Shown: positions 39,997 through 51,937 of the stretch, piece by piece
How positions within the stretch are numbered: position 1 is the stretch's first letter
Layout of the letters: every line of letters begins with the position of its first letter
Assembly (NCBI GenBank): GCA_001939145.1
Contig: LSRX01000717.1
Location: 1-64,000 of the forward strand
Length of the DNA stretch: 64,000 bases
DNA from: Symbiodinium microadriaticum
Taxonomy: Eukaryota > Sar > Dinophyceae > Suessiales > Symbiodiniaceae
Direction: 5' to 3'
Notes under the pieces: model-generated
The model's input: the letters and a program-made list of their open reading frames with translations, nothing else
Told to the model about the DNA's origin: nothing
Databases searched by the model: none
Position numbers and translations under genes: made by a program

Positions 39997-42063
39997 GTGC
40001 AGCGTAGTCTGCATCTCAGACACTGTTCTGTTGTTCTTTCGTTTTGGGTTTTTTCCGCAAATCTAAACACACACCGCCAAGGTTTGTCTCCGGCTCGCAA
40101 CTTGTCAACACGTGCTCAAGGTATTCCACAGCAAAGTGCAGCGCTTTTTGGTTGCATAGTGGCATGGTGCTGGTGGTGTTACGATTGTCTCGAAACCATA
40201 GTCGCACGAGTCAACATTGCCCACAGGTTCTGGAGACAAGTCAGGCAGCAAGCAGAATTCATTTGGCATGGCGATGCCGAGAACTGCCCACCTGGCCCAC
40301 AAGTTCGCATTTGTCTTGCCACGCCTCTCGTGCACTGTGGAAAAGCTTCAGGCGAGTCTCACCACGTTTTGCAGCCAAGTGGAGTCCGCAGGAGCCAGAG
40401 CGTGGGTGGAACTCCGAGGGGCGCCCATGACCCGGCCAGGTGTCAGCTTCGGGCGCCACCACCCTGTATCTCCATAGCAGGAGGAATCTCCAGTGGAACA
40501 CACCATCCGCCGAAGTTGGCGTCGCCCCTTCGACCTGTTCATGCTTCGTCCGGGTCGCAGCCGAGCTACGCTCCCAGGCAGGGGCAGCTACAGGCTCCAG
40601 ACCAGGCCAAACCTGTGTCCCTACGTGCTCGCTCCTGCGACGGGATGCCGCGGTGGGTGTCCCAACGGCCTGTGGAGTTGACACAGCCATCGACCGCACT
40701 GCTTCGTTCTTCTTCAGAACGGCGGCCGCTGGCGACGGCGTCCGAAAAGCCGAAGCAAGGCCAAAGTCGATGTCACTCGGCCCCAGTGCTGAGACTGAGA
40801 CAGGCAGAGCCTCCAAGTCCAAGGCCAAGGCCGGGCAAAACCACTGCACCTCGGCGTGGGCCCTGCGTGCCCCAGAGGATCCTTCGCTTGCCCAGCCCGA
40901 GACTGCAACCTCCGCTTCCCAGCCACAACCATCCCAAGCCCAAGCCCAAAGAGGCCCAGGCCGCCCAGGCCGCCGGGGCCGCCCAGCCCAAGTCTCTCGG
41001 GCCCGGGCGGCCCGGGCCGCGCAGTCCGAAATCGGGTCCCAGAGTCCACACCCACACAGCGCACGCATCGCACACAGCGCGCACATCTCGCACACCGCGC
41101 ACGCAGCTCACGCCCACAAACACGGCGGCCTTCCTCCCACGCGGGCGAGTAGGCTCAGGCCCAGGCACGCGCCTTCACACGCCGAGCCCCAAAGGATGCA
41201 GGGAGCCCACGGAGGGTCAGAATCCTTTCGGGAGTCCAAGAGTGCTTGAGGTCAGTGAGATTCAGAAGACGGTGCACATCGGATCTGGGAGCTTTGGCTC
41301 TGTTTGGAAGGCGACTGTTCGTGGATATCCAGTTGCTGTCAAGATCTGCCAGCAGAATACAGCCAACGAGCGCCGGGTCACTCTGAAGGAGCTCGGCTTT
41401 CTGTGCAACTTGCATCACCAGCGATTGGTGTCCTTCTTGGGGTTTGCGCAGACGGCAGACCAGCTGATCTTCGTTATGGAGCTGATGACTGGGGGAAATT
41501 TGTCGGATCTCTTATTCTGCAAACGACCAGTGTTGAGCTTTAGGCAGAAGGCGTTGATGGCCTGTCAAGTCGCCGAAGGTCTTTCATTTTTGCACGAAAG
41601 GCATGTTATTCATCGAGATCTTAAGACCATGAATGTCGTGTTGGATGCCTCGCTCAATTGCAAGCTCTGTGACTTTGGCCTCACTCTTTATCTGGACCAC
41701 ACGCACAATACGCTGTGCGGATTGCAGGGCTCTCCGAGGTACATGGCACCCGAGCAGCTCGAGACGACAGTTCGCATATCGGAAAAGGTGGACATTTGGC
41801 AGATGGGTTGCGTGATGCTGGAGCTGTTCTGTACCGTGGTGCCCTTCAGCAGCCTCAGCAATGTGGCAGCGATTATCTCGGAGGTGGGATGTACAAGCTG
41901 ACTGTTCGTCGTTTTGTCCATTCGTACTTTGCGTGCACGCCCTGAGTTGATCGTAAAGAAGAACGGCCCGACGATTCCTGATGATGCAGATCCGCGGGCT
42001 CGAGCTCTCATATTGCCATGTTTGCGAATGAGGCCAGCCGGCCCCTCCTTTCTTCTGTTCTAG
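39997..42063 (+). CDS. TKL-type (Raf/MLK-like) protein kinase
   Basis: Transfers phosphate from ATP to Ser/Thr or Tyr of target proteins. The long frame 39997-41883 has a Pro/Ser/Ala/Arg-rich N-terminal region (to about residue 420), then a kinase domain. It has the Gly loop GSGSFGSVWKA at residue 429, Lys449 in VAVKI, HRDLKTMN at 539 and DFG at 559. SPRYMAPEQLE (activation loop end) and VDIWQMGCVMLEL follow. The frame leaves homology after IISE. A GT-AG intron at 41884-41946 joins in phase to LIVKKNGPTIPDDADPRARA and LPCLRMRP (41947-42060), the last subdomains, then TAG at 42061. All catalytic residues are present. The HRDLK-T-N and GSPRYMAPE style favours TKL over CDPK or CMGC kinases. The start is uncertain: the first 130 residues look less protein-like and may include intron. 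Substrate and regulation cannot be inferred. Confidence 0.92.
41884..41946 (+). other. GT-AG intron in the TKL kinase, 63 bases
   Basis: GAG|GTGGGA to CCTGAG|TTGATC, phase 0, joining NVAAIISE to LIVKKNGP. This is a canonical donor, in contrast with many others in the window. Confidence 0.8.
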
Positions 42064-44760
42064 GTAGGTTGTGACGTGCATGGTGGCTGTGAGCATGCAA
42101 AGCAGTGTTTATTTGAAGCAGCCCTTGACACCTGTTCTCCTGCAGTCCGCGGTCTCGTCCTGCAGCAGACACATTGCAGCTTGCTGGAACTTGAGGTTAC
42201 ATTCATAGCACATCAGGGCAACATGAGTTAGCCTCCCATAAGACTCGAGTGTGAGAGGGTAGAACGGGGTTTGTGAGGTTGGACGTCTTGGGCCGCGTAG
42301 TGAGCAGTGGCAGCACGGCTGTCGCAAAATGATGTCCTCCACAGCAGGGCATGTGGAATTTGGTATGGTCTGCTGCTTTAGCACTGAAAATCGAAGTCCC
42401 CAATGTGAATTCCTGAAATTTGCTGCATGTGTACAGCTACGACTTGTCGCGACTCAGCGATTGCAAGATCGGTCGAAATTTATTGAAGCGTTTGGATGGT
42501 AGGGCGATGGAATGTGATGTGGAAGGCTGCTTTACTGCACTATGCCTGACATCTAACCGGCTTGGTGGCCGCAAGCTTGGCGAACGTGACGACACAGCTT
42601 CAAAGGAGCTGCCAAGTGAAGCAAAAGGCTTTCCTGTGAGATCGCTGAATGTGACATGTTGCATGTAGAGAGACCTGGCCTTCGGGTTCGCATTCTACGG
42701 CGGTTGATGAAAGTGCAAGCAACTGGTGCACGTGGCTCACCGTTCTCGAGACTCATCTTGAGTCATCCTGAGGTTTGTGCTAAAGTACAACAAGGGTGAC
42801 AACCCCCGGACCATGACTTCAAGCCGTTGAGCATGGACAATGGATCAGCAGCGTTAAAGCGGCGTCAAGAGATTCATAATTGCATGAGCCCTGGTTGTGT
42901 CAGAGACCGGACGAATGGCCGAGCATGTGGTACTGTTGGCACCCAGGCTTTAACCTCTTCGCGATTCCACCATTGGTTCTTCTGACAGGCATCTGAGCTC
43001 ACAACTGTGCCGTCCAGTTGCCAGTCGCTGCCTTGAGGTTGGTCGTTGGCAAAGCCGTCACCAGCAGCTCACAAAGCTTTGTCATGGAGCGTGCGGTACC
43101 ATGATTTCGTGACATTCAAAAGCATCGGTGTTGCACGAGTCACTGCCACGAAAGCGTTTTCTCGTTTCAAAGGTGTTGTGCTACACGATGTTGGACACGA
43201 TCTACAACTTGATGGTGCTTGCACTCCCCTTCTGAAGTGCTGCTCACCGATCGCACCCGAACGCAGAGGTGCCTGAATGTCAACCGTCGAGGCGGCGCTG
43301 GGATCCTCCCTCAGCGTCACCATATGCCCCCAAGAGCGCCTCCAATAGGCGCCTCCATGTATGCCCGAGCCGAGGCCAGTATTCTGCTTCACCACGCTGC
43401 TCGGAGGCATCACGTGATGCACAGAGGCGAAGAGCTCGCAGCCTCGCAGCATTTTCAGGTGACGGCGGCTTGGCTGGTTTGCTTCCCTATCAGCTACGAG
43501 GGCTTTGCACACCTGACGGCATATTGTGCCTTCGACGCAGGTATTTTGGCGCTCCCGTGTTTTGTTGTGATCTTGTCGGCATAGTGCAGTGAGGCACTGC
43601 AGTCGAACTCAATACAATGTGCTTCGCCATCTACAAGGCAGGACTCGCAAGTTTCTGACAGTGCTTCTGTAACAAATGGCTGTTAGACGGCAGGCTTTCA
43701 AGGGGCCAGCAGCCCGTGCTGCACATCTGCTCACCTGGGTGTGGAGCTTACAAGGGCGGAATCCTTTGCCAAAGTTCACGTCCACGGCTTCGATCTGATG
43801 CAACATGTTGGGTCTATCGACGTTCTTTGTGCCACACCGTGACTGCGCTACGTACTTTCATTTGCGTCCGTGTGTTCTACTGTTGGATGTGGCATGGTAG
43901 TCTTGGAGTTGGGGATTCTGTCACAGGCTTGCGCTTTGGGATCGCTCGGGCGAAGCAGGACCAAAAGTAAGTTGGTGCTCAGCACAGGAGAGCGCATGAG
44001 TTAAGGTGGTTCTCAGACTTGGCTGGTATCCGTACCTCGTGCCGGACTCCTAGCTTTGTGCTTTGCATTGAAGCGTGACGTGCACATTCCTCAGCTATCA
44101 CCACCTTGAGCTGTTCATAGTCGATGTTGCCAGTCGGCTTGACGATGTCAGACGAAGTTCAGACAAAGAGCTCCCTCAGCATCGGTTTCAAAGTCTTCGC
44201 AGTAGAAGTCGCTACGACAGAGTACCAGCGCAATTGAAGATACACGAGCTGCAAAGCCAAGACGAGTACTGGCCGTTGCAGCCGCTGCGAATGAATGCAG
44301 AATGCATCTGTACTGTGTAAGGTGCGGAGCATTCCTAATGCGGAACCGCCCATCTGAGGTACCACTTTCACCAAGCCGTCCGCGGAGCTGGATTTGCAGT
44401 CACCCCCTAAGCTTGAAGGGCGTAAGCTGCCGTAGTGTGGCCACGGATCGATCGCCGAAGCTTTGTACTCTGTCCGATTTCGGCGAGACAGTTCGCGTCG
44501 GAGCGATTTTTATGCGATTCTGCTGCTGCTGCTGGCTTCGCAACACATGGGAAAGCCATAGCAGCCTTTTAAAGCTCTGTTACGGTTACGGTGGCGGAGA
44601 GTGATGCTCCGAATCATCTCCATGCAGGCTTAGCCGGCGGGCTCCATTCTCTTTCGTATCTTTCCGTGGTTGTCTTCTGGTAGTGGTATCTATCCAGTAA
44701 GGACATTGCATACCGCGCGCGACTATCCTCTCCTTAAATGCCGAACAGAAGATACTGCTA
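42064..44760. other. No recognisable gene
   Basis: Overlapping frames on both strands up to 147 codons (43069-43512 -) without motifs. Confidence 0.35.
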
Positions 44761-44831
44761 TGATCTGCTATGCGTGCGGTCTGTTCGGTCTTGCTTGAAG
44801 ACTGCGATCATTGTCTTGTATTAGTTCCAAT

Positions 44832-45375
44832 TTAGGGTCTCCGAGGCTGGTACTGGCTTGCCGGCTTGGTCCAAACTTCTCGGGTCGTAATTCGACAGTA
44901 GCACGAGGCCTCAATACCAATGCTTTTGCGCAAGAACCTATAGTACTGTCCATATACCTTTTTGAGGAATTTGTCCGTTAGCGTCAGAGAATCTAGGCCA
45001 TAAAGAAGAACAGCAATAGTGGCGGTGTGGTAGATGCGGACTTTGGTTTTTCTGGGCAGTGAACTGTTCCAAACCATACATCGTAGCTTTTGAATGCTTC
45101 CTCGGTAAGTCCTAGTCTGTGATCGAAGGCGGTATGAAACGGGTTGATCAGCTTGATCCAGCTGATCCCAGACCCGAGATATTTAACCTGAGTCGTTGCA
45201 GGCACTACTGAGCCGTCTAGAAACTTAAGTGCGGTGTGATCAGATTTGGGGTGGGAGAGCAATTTGGTTTTGCTGTGATTTAATTTGATCCCCATATCCT
45301 GCGCTGCAATTTCTAGCGCGCTGAACATGCCCTGTAATTGGGAGGGTGGTTGGGATTTCTTCAGTCAAGCACGTT
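44832..45375 (-). mobile_element. LINE-type (non-LTR) retrotransposon, truncated reverse transcriptase 3' end
   Basis: Read on the minus strand, 45328 to about 45070 gives ALEIAAQDMGIKLNHSKTKL then TTQVKYLGSGISW, the segment after the YADD active site of LINE reverse transcriptases (the G-x-x-x-N-x-x-K-T and V-x-Y-L-G motifs). After a frame change near 45070 it continues KVRIYHTATIAVLLYGLDSL then FLKKVYGQYYRFLRKSIGI, the thumb region with the usual LLYG motif. The YADD palm and any endonuclease are missing because the upstream sequence loses frame at about 45340, so the copy is 5'-truncated and frameshifted and cannot be functional. It is on the strand opposite to the genes. Borders and target-site duplications are not identified. 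Confidence 0.82.
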
Positions 45376-45899
45376 TCGCCGTGTTGGGCATCTAGGTTGG
45401 CAGCTACGAGTACTGCCAGTCGGCCGCTTCCTGAGATGCTAGTGATGTGGGCATGGAGACCATAGCTTCGAGTCTGTGCGTCGCAGGTTGGATCACAAGT
45501 GATCCTTTGCAGCTTGAACTTTTTCTGGACAGTAGAGGCCGTGGATCCAATTAGAGACATAGCTTCAGCAGAGTTTGGTGCGGTTCCGAAGATCTGAAGG
45601 TCTGACATGTGGATCTGTTTCTGGGCTTGGGCAAACTTGTCGATCCGCTTTGAAGGTAGCTCTTGGCATGCCCAGCGCTGAGATCTTTCAGATTCGGAGA
45701 GCAGCAGCGGTGTTCGGTCCTTGAAAAGAAAGCTTTGCCTAAGTTGCCTCTGCAACCTGGTCAGCCTTTGACAGGATGCAAGCGAAGCAGAAGCAGAAGG
45801 ACGAGCATCTTCACCGCAGCTAGTGACCGTGGTGAAAAAGGGCGAGGTCAGTGCTCGCACGAACATCAGCAGCAGGATATCGCTTCGGCATTTCACCAC
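45376..45899 (-). other. Minus-strand ORF adjoining the LINE relic
   Basis: A 219-codon frame from 45899 down to 45240 overlaps the LINE remnant in another frame. It includes DLQIFGTAPNSAEAMSLIGS and KKFKLQRITCDPTCDAQTRS, which look like real protein rather than repeat. It may be an upstream internal part of the same element brought next to the thumb region by deletion. No domain recognised. Confidence 0.35.
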
Positions 45900-46043
45900 A
45901 CTTCACCTGGGGCTCGTGCAGTGACACGCCACTACTATACAAGAAGCACCGCTGCTTACGCACACACAAACACGGAGTAAGCATCTGTCATCCGACATAT
46001 ACCCGAAGATTCTTCAAGACCTCCTTCACATAAGTCTCGGCAC

Positions 46044-46577
46044 TTGCGGCGCCATGTCTCTAAAGAAGACGCGCTCGGAGCCGACGCTGAGCTCTCTGCC
46101 GCGACGCCAGGAGTGGAGGAGGCGGAAGCGGGGCGGAGAGGAGGCATTACATCAGTAAAATTCAATTGCCAATTGAACAAAAGCGTTCACGGACACGTCA
46201 GGCTGATGGTGAATCCTCCAGAACGCTCTACGACCCAACTGGTAGCTGAGCCGTTGGTCACGCAATCAACGGATCCTTTGTTGGCCAGCATTGCGCGAAG
46301 CGCAATGTTGAAGGCCCCGGGGGGCGAACTGGGGACACTGGCAAGTTTCTGTCGTGAGCTTTCACGTGTTGTCTTTGTCGCCTGGGCAGGCGAGACAAGA
46401 GCAACAAGACTTCCGGCCAGCGACTACCCATGGCAAGTATTGGTGGAACCAGAAAGAGCGAAAGGTGAACTGCTGGCGCTAAAGGCACGATTACATGCAG
46501 GCACCACGTCGCACGCTTTTCCAAGGAGCTGCCGAATGTGTTTCGAGTTGGATGAGCATGGCTTATGCCAAGTATAA
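46044..46577 (+). CDS. Unidentified ORF, possibly coding
   Basis: A 177-codon + frame includes GITSVKFNCQLNKSVHGHVR and ELGTLASFCRELSRVVFVAW. An alternative start in another frame, ATG at 46053, gives SLKKTRSEPTLSSLPRRQEW, also plausible as an N-terminus. No family match. It ends about 60 bases before the SRP19-like segment, and the two may belong together. Confidence 0.4.
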   Translation: MRRHVSKEDALGADAELSAATPGVEEAEAGRRGGITSVKFNCQLNKSVHGHVRLMVNPPERSTTQLVAEPLVTQSTDPLLASIARSAMLKAPGGELGTLASFCRELSRVVFVAWAGETRATRLPASDYPWQVLVEPERAKGELLALKARLHAGTTSHAFPRSCRMCFELDEHGLCQV

Positions 46578-46615
46578 GTCCAAGTATAGACTAGACCGCA
46601 TGCGCCGTTTCTACG

Positions 46616-46837
46616 CATGTCTACCCTATCTTCAAAGTTCATCGGGACCAGCTTTTGCCGAAGGCAAAGCTTTCAGTTGGCTTGACCGTAAAGACCAGCT
46701 ACGACCACCCTCGGGAATTTTGGAAAAGGGGCAGAATCAGGGTCAAAGGACAGGCTTCCGGACGACGCTTTGGTTTTGGAGATGGTCAGAGTCAATGTTT
46801 CGTGAAGATGCCATGCAGCCTCTTCAGTTTGCACTAG
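46616..46837 (+). CDS. Possible SRP19-like domain fragment
   Basis: An open frame from about 46616 (no ATG needed) contains LSVGLTVKTSYDHPREFWKR then GRIRVKG. The Pro-Arg-Glu/Asp-Phe/Trp-Trp followed by Gly-Arg-Ile/Val-Arg-Val is the conserved C-terminal signature of SRP19, the signal recognition particle RNA-binding subunit. The expected N-terminal I/VYP-Y and EGRR segments are only vaguely present. I offer it as a candidate exon or pseudogene, not an identification. Confidence 0.38.
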   Translation, partial: HVYPIFKVHRDQLLPKAKLSVGLTVKTSYDHPREFWKRGRIRVKGQASGRRFGFGDGQSQCFVKMPCSLFSLH

Positions 46838-46839
46838 GA

Positions 46840-49120
46840 GTGCTCAATTCGTCAAAGCTTTCGGCTCACCCACCTTTATAGCCCAGGGCCCGAAGGCATG
46901 TTCGAGAACATGAGAAGGGTCCCAAAGCAATTATTGAGGCATGGCAGGAGAAGCATGGCAGACAACTACCAAATGCTGATGGTGAGAATTGCAGTGTGGC
47001 AACACACCACCACGCCCAAACAGCTAAAGTATTTCGCCATGGACACTAAGCCTCCGCCGTAGAGGAATGGCGGTCGAGGAGATGATTCCATTTCTCGAAC
47101 GGTTTGTTGCACGGGTTGGACGTCAAACAAGATGGCAACGTCAGGAGCGTTTTTAATAAATAAGTTGTCACATCAAAGGACACATCAACCCCTGCGGGTG
47201 CTGGCAGGGTTGGGCGGCCAGATCTGTGCCTAGCCTGGAACACGACTTGTCCTGCACTAGCCGGACTAAGGCAGCAGCAGCCTTTCTCCATGACCTTGAA
47301 GGCACCGCGGTTGGCGTTCAGCGCTTCAGGATTTTGGTTCTTTAAGAGGAAATATGCGTTTTCGTTGGGTTTTGGAGCATTGGAGGGCTTTGGGGTGTGA
47401 ATTGCAGCAAGCAAATCGCTCGGCATTTACACTGGCCGGGGTTTCGGTTGTAGGAGATATTGGCAGGGTCGGCATTCATTTTCGAAGAATGCACTCAGCG
47501 AAACGGGGAAACGTTTCTTTCGTTCTTTTTTCTGAGCCTACGGTTGCTTTGCTCTGCCAGCGCAGCCAGCGACTTCAAAGCAACAGCGATGCAAGCTCAG
47601 AAGTGCGAAGCTTTGCTGCTTCTGCATGCTTGTAGGTAGCAAAGATCCTGCTCAGCACGGGGCTAAGAAGGAACAGAAGGGCCCCGAAGAACGCAGAGTT
47701 TGACTGCTATCCAGGTGTCCACCTCAGCCATCGTCTCCTTCAAAGAAGAGTCGATCAAAGAAGAAGGCACAAATCTCTGAGGCCTGGAACGAGTAAACAG
47801 GATCTTGCTTTACCTTCACTTCGTACCTCAGGGGACCGCTGATCCGAAGTGGATCAACGCCTTCCGTGGTTTGGCAGAGGGATGTGCCACCCCCGTGTGA
47901 GTGTCACGCCCAACGCCAGCGCTGTTCTAAGTTGGGCTGAGGCAAGGAGAAAGTCAATGACGAGGTCTTGACAGAGTGCCAGCCTCGGGCTTTCCGCAAA
48001 AAACCGCCAGCCGGAGCGGAATGCGCCTTCCGTGTCTCCTCTCAGGTGCGCCAAGGCGGCGCAGCGGCTGGAGCCAAAGGTGCCGCGGAGAGTGCTCCTT
48101 CCGCCTCTGCGTGCTGAGCAGAGCGCCGCTGGCAGGCTGCGGAGCTCTGTGAAGTTGCTGCAAAGGCAGGATTCGATGTAAATGACCTCGGACGTCAGCG
48201 CCCGAGCTCTTATCTCAGGGTTGCCAAGAGAGTCCAGAGGCCCAATAAGAAAGTGCAAAGGCGGTAAGAGTGCATTAAGATGAGCCAAAGCTCTGAAGCA
48301 TTAAGTTGTCGGCTGGAGCTGAAGCCGACCACTCGTGTCGTAGCGCTCGGAAGATGTGCTTCAGAGGTGCTGTGTGCAAGCTGCTGTTCTTCGAGCCTAC
48401 CGTTGGCCAACAGCGGTCTCAGGACGCAGTCATTCCGCTGATTCAAAAACTAGACGAGCCGAGCTGCAGGATCAAGAATGCGATGATCTGCAGATAGTTC
48501 CGAAGCACTCAGAGGTTCGGCCTCATGATTGTTGGGTGGTTGAGTCTAAAGCTCCATATCGTGCACCATGCAGGTGTCTCTAGAAGAGTTTGGGGTGCAG
48601 GTAGCGTCCTTTGTCTTTTGTTGCCTGGCTGAGCCAGGGTGCAAATGCCCGCAAGGGCACCAAGATCCTTCAGCTGGCTGAGGAAAGCCTCAGGCACTGG
48701 TCAGGGTTTCTCGTTCTGCCTGTCGCCCTGCGAGAGTTCTTGACACAGGACAGAGCCAAAGGGACTGCTCTCTCAGAGGAGCCGTGTTTGTTTTCAAGCC
48801 CAGCAGACGGGTTCTGGGTTACCTGTGTGGCGTCTGGCGGGTAGAGCGTTGGCGCGACATCGCTGGGCTGCATGTTCAAGCGTTCTTGTGTATTCCGGAA
48901 TGAAGGCTAAGCGGGAAGGTGGCAAGCCGAGGGGAACGTATGCTAATTTACGCAAGGCGTGCCCGGCTGTGTCGTGGCAGGGTCCTAGAGAAGGGGAAAT
49001 GGCCTGCAAATGCATTCGGGTTGGCTTCAGGGACACTTGAGGCTTGTCATGACAAAAAGCCATTGCCGGCGTCTAGTGTGGAAGCAAACGTTTGTTTCTG
49101 GTCACGCGGACCTGCGGCCA
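46840..49120. other. No convincing gene
   Basis: A minus-strand 144-codon frame at 47854-48288 and a + frame at 48611-48841 (KGTKILQLAEESLRHWSGF) are the most protein-like, but neither has a recognisable domain. Confidence 0.3.
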
Positions 49121-49129
49121 GGAGTACAG

Positions 49130-49490
49130 TCTGCATGAAGGCCCTCGATTCTGGTGAGGAGGAGGAAGAGGAGGCTGTACACACAGAACCTGCGTTTGGC
49201 TACGTCAAGCGGGTATATCTTTCATTGTCTTTCATGGCAGGAAGGGGCCATCATGACGGACAAGTACTCCTACAAGATGGCCTGTCCCAGCTGCTGATGT
49301 TAAGCTACTCGAGGCTTCCATGTGTGATCTGTGCCCGGAAGGCAGCAGAGAAGAGCGAGAAGAAGCGCTCCTCAGCACAGGCGCCTGTGCCAGCGATGCT
49401 TGGCCTTGGCAAGATGTTTGGGCTCTGCATCAGCGGTCCGTCTTTCTGCCTCCCACAAGTGAGCAACATCATGGAAGCCTTAGACTGAAG
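49130..49490 (+). CDS. Candidate exon group, unidentified
   Basis: Three exon-like pieces in different + frames are MKALDSGEEEEEEAVHTEP (about 49135-49192), EGAIMTDKYSYKMACPSC after a CAGG at 49241 (about 49241-49295), and ARKAAEKSEKKRSSAQ (about 49333-49380). Alternation of frames with intervening GT- and AG-bearing stretches suggests short introns, but no family is recognised. Confidence 0.38.
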
Positions 49491-49499
49491 CAATCTGCT

Positions 49500-50600
49500 G
49501 TTTGATTGATGCCACATGCCTTTAAGGAAAAGCGCTGATGATCCTCATCCGTTGTATGAGGACCCTGCAGCCAGACTGTGAGGGCGATTTTGTCTCAGTA
49601 TTGGTGCGATGCCCTGCCGGGAGGCTATGGTTGACTTTCAGGGAGAGGTGCAATGTCTGGAGGAGGTCCTGGCTATCAGGGTGCAGTTTTTGTTGTGCTC
49701 TTTCTTTGCATAATTTCATAGAGTGTTTCATTCCACCTGGAAGAGGCTCTTCAGGAAACTCCGGCAGCGGCCCTGCAGGCCCGCGGGGAGTCAGACGGCG
49801 AATTTTTTTCGCTTGGGGAGATTGTTAGTTGCGGATTTCCGCCCGAGCAAAAAGGCACCTCTGGATGAGGGAAGATCGATTCCCTCACCGCTGTTTTATG
49901 TAAGCAGCTGAGCTTCAGTACTCGGGCCAAGCGTTAGGGTTGCAGCGAGCACAAGGCTGTGGGTCATTTGAAGAGCCCTGGAGTCGTGAAGCTGGAATCC
50001 TAGTCCTGGACCGGAAGGAAGCGCGAACCTGTCTTGAGCCCTGAGAGACTCTGAGGTTATTGCTGCAGAGCCAGGCGAATCCCAGGGCGCGCTTTAGTAT
50101 GAGCAGCTGGGGGTGGGATGCCCGGTACTAGCCCGGTCTAACGGCCTCGCTGAGTTGAGGAGTGTCACTATATTTCGGGTACCTCTTGCTCCTCCGAGCT
50201 GACTGAGGATCTTTGAGAAAGGCATGACGGCCTTGGAAGCTGCACTTGGCTGAGATGCCGTAGATCGCTCAAGCTGATTTTGAGGACTGACTGTGCCGCC
50301 CAGGTCCAGAAGCACCAGAGCACTGGCGTAACGCTGGCATGTGTCAGTGTCCTGCCATCCTGCCTTATCATGAGTTTCTCGTCGCCTGTCGAGCTCTGAC
50401 CTCTGACCAGCGATGTCTTTCCTTGTGCGACGTCACTCGACAAACGGGTCGTTTCTTGTCACCGCGCGTACTGTTTCGCACTGTTTTCCTGGGCCTGGAT
50501 GGAGGATGTGGGAGGCGGCTCCTGTTGTTCCAGTCGAATCGCAACAAGCGAGTGCTTCGTGCTGATCAGCCCGTGTGTCTCTCGCATCTTCGGGAGGGAT
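49500..50600. other. No recognisable gene
   Basis: Short overlapping frames only. Confidence 0.4.
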
Positions 50601-50804
50601 CGTGGCTTGGTTTAGCCGGTGGACACATCGAACTTCGTTCCCTGATTCTCGCTCACATGACCAGTTCTTGCCAGCGACAATGTAAGTTGCTTCAGCTTCC
50701 GGTCAGGATTTCCGGATGCAAGCCATCGGCGATCTTCTGCGGCAGTCGCAGGAGAGCGTCTGAGTCTCGCTCTGCTAACGCTGCTTACCACGCTAACCGC
50801 AGGA

Positions 50805-51182
50805 GAAGCTGGGCCAGGGCTCCGAGCAACTCCCGCAGAGGACCCAAAGTTCCCAAGCGAGCGGAGAGCGGAGAAGCTTCCGTCTTCGACTTCGCTCTTC
50901 CCAGGTCTAAGGCCAGGCCTCGCTCCCTGAGCTTCAGCGGCCAGAGCGGCCCACTCCACCTGCACAGTGCCCGGGATCCCGGTGCAAGGCGGCACAGGAT
51001 CGGCCTTCCAAGAAGACGCGTCTTGCCTTCGCCTTCGAGACGCTGTGGACCCGAGGCCACCTCGGAGCTGCTCCTGGGCCAGCGCTCCGAGCCTCTCGGG
51101 CCCGGCGCCATCCAGGAAGAGCGAGGGCCCGAGCCCTCCGCTGCTCTCCGCTGCTTCCCCGCGGTCTCGCCCATGCACACAG
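50805..51182 (+). CDS. GC-rich Ser/Pro/Arg-rich exon, possible N-terminal region of the CDPK
   Basis: GC-rich DNA open in at least two + frames and three minus frames. In the + frame that starts upstream at 50339 it is Arg/Ser/Pro-rich (KARPRSLSFSGQSGPLHLH). A good donor, ACAG|GTACGT, closes it at about 51182, which argues for + strand coding. It lies 750 bases before the CDPK kinase domain and fits the variable N-terminal domain of such kinases, but linkage and frame are uncertain. Confidence 0.4.
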
Positions 51183-51937
51183 GTACGTCGTGCAGCAGTC
51201 CGTCGTCCAGCCCTTGGAGAGAAGACTCTGCGTTCCCCCCCGCAGAAGAGCACAAATGCGCTTGAACTGAGGATGCCGCAACCTTCAAGAGGCGTGGTGG
51301 AATGCTGCAATGCTTGGCCGTCGGCTTCGCAGAATCCTTCAACATGTCTGAGTCAGGCTCGGACGAAGGCGCAAGGGAGGGGTAGTTTGTGGTGCCCTGG
51401 AAGAAACGACCCTATAGCCCCGTCACGTCGCACAGTTCTTCCCCGTACGGCTTGCTTTGGCAGTGCGACATGACAAAGTTATGTGCAGGCACAGCCACAT
51501 GCCGGTGGTTCGGAGGACCGCACCTAGCTTTGCTCATGAATCGCTGAAATCATCATGTAGATGTAGAGATCCCAGAACGGTCAATAACGTCTTGGACTCA
51601 CAAAGTCAAAACTACTGAAGCAATCCGAAGATGTTATGAGAGATGAGCTAGGATGAGCTTGGCAGCTGCAGCCTTAGTTTCCGAGATCATGTGACACCAT
51701 GTATACAACCCCTGCTCGATCACCGACTTGTTTCCGCACTTGCTGCCAAGAACCGGCGCCCCAGCGTAGTGCCCCCAGCTGTCGGCCATTTGCACTCTTA
51801 GACTGGTCGCAGAAATCTTGCAGTTGGTGCGGCCCATCATCTTCTGCAAGCATGTGGATGGCCATCCTAGCCAGGACTGAGCATTCCTGACACGGAGCTG
51901 TTTCGTTCCTGGTTGGTGGCATGTCCATGCTGCGCAG

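Noticed and set aside
50612..51345. Three overlapping minus-strand ORFs of 115-232 codons
   Set aside because: They mirror a GC-rich + strand exon that ends in a good GTACGT donor; composition is typical of shadow frames.
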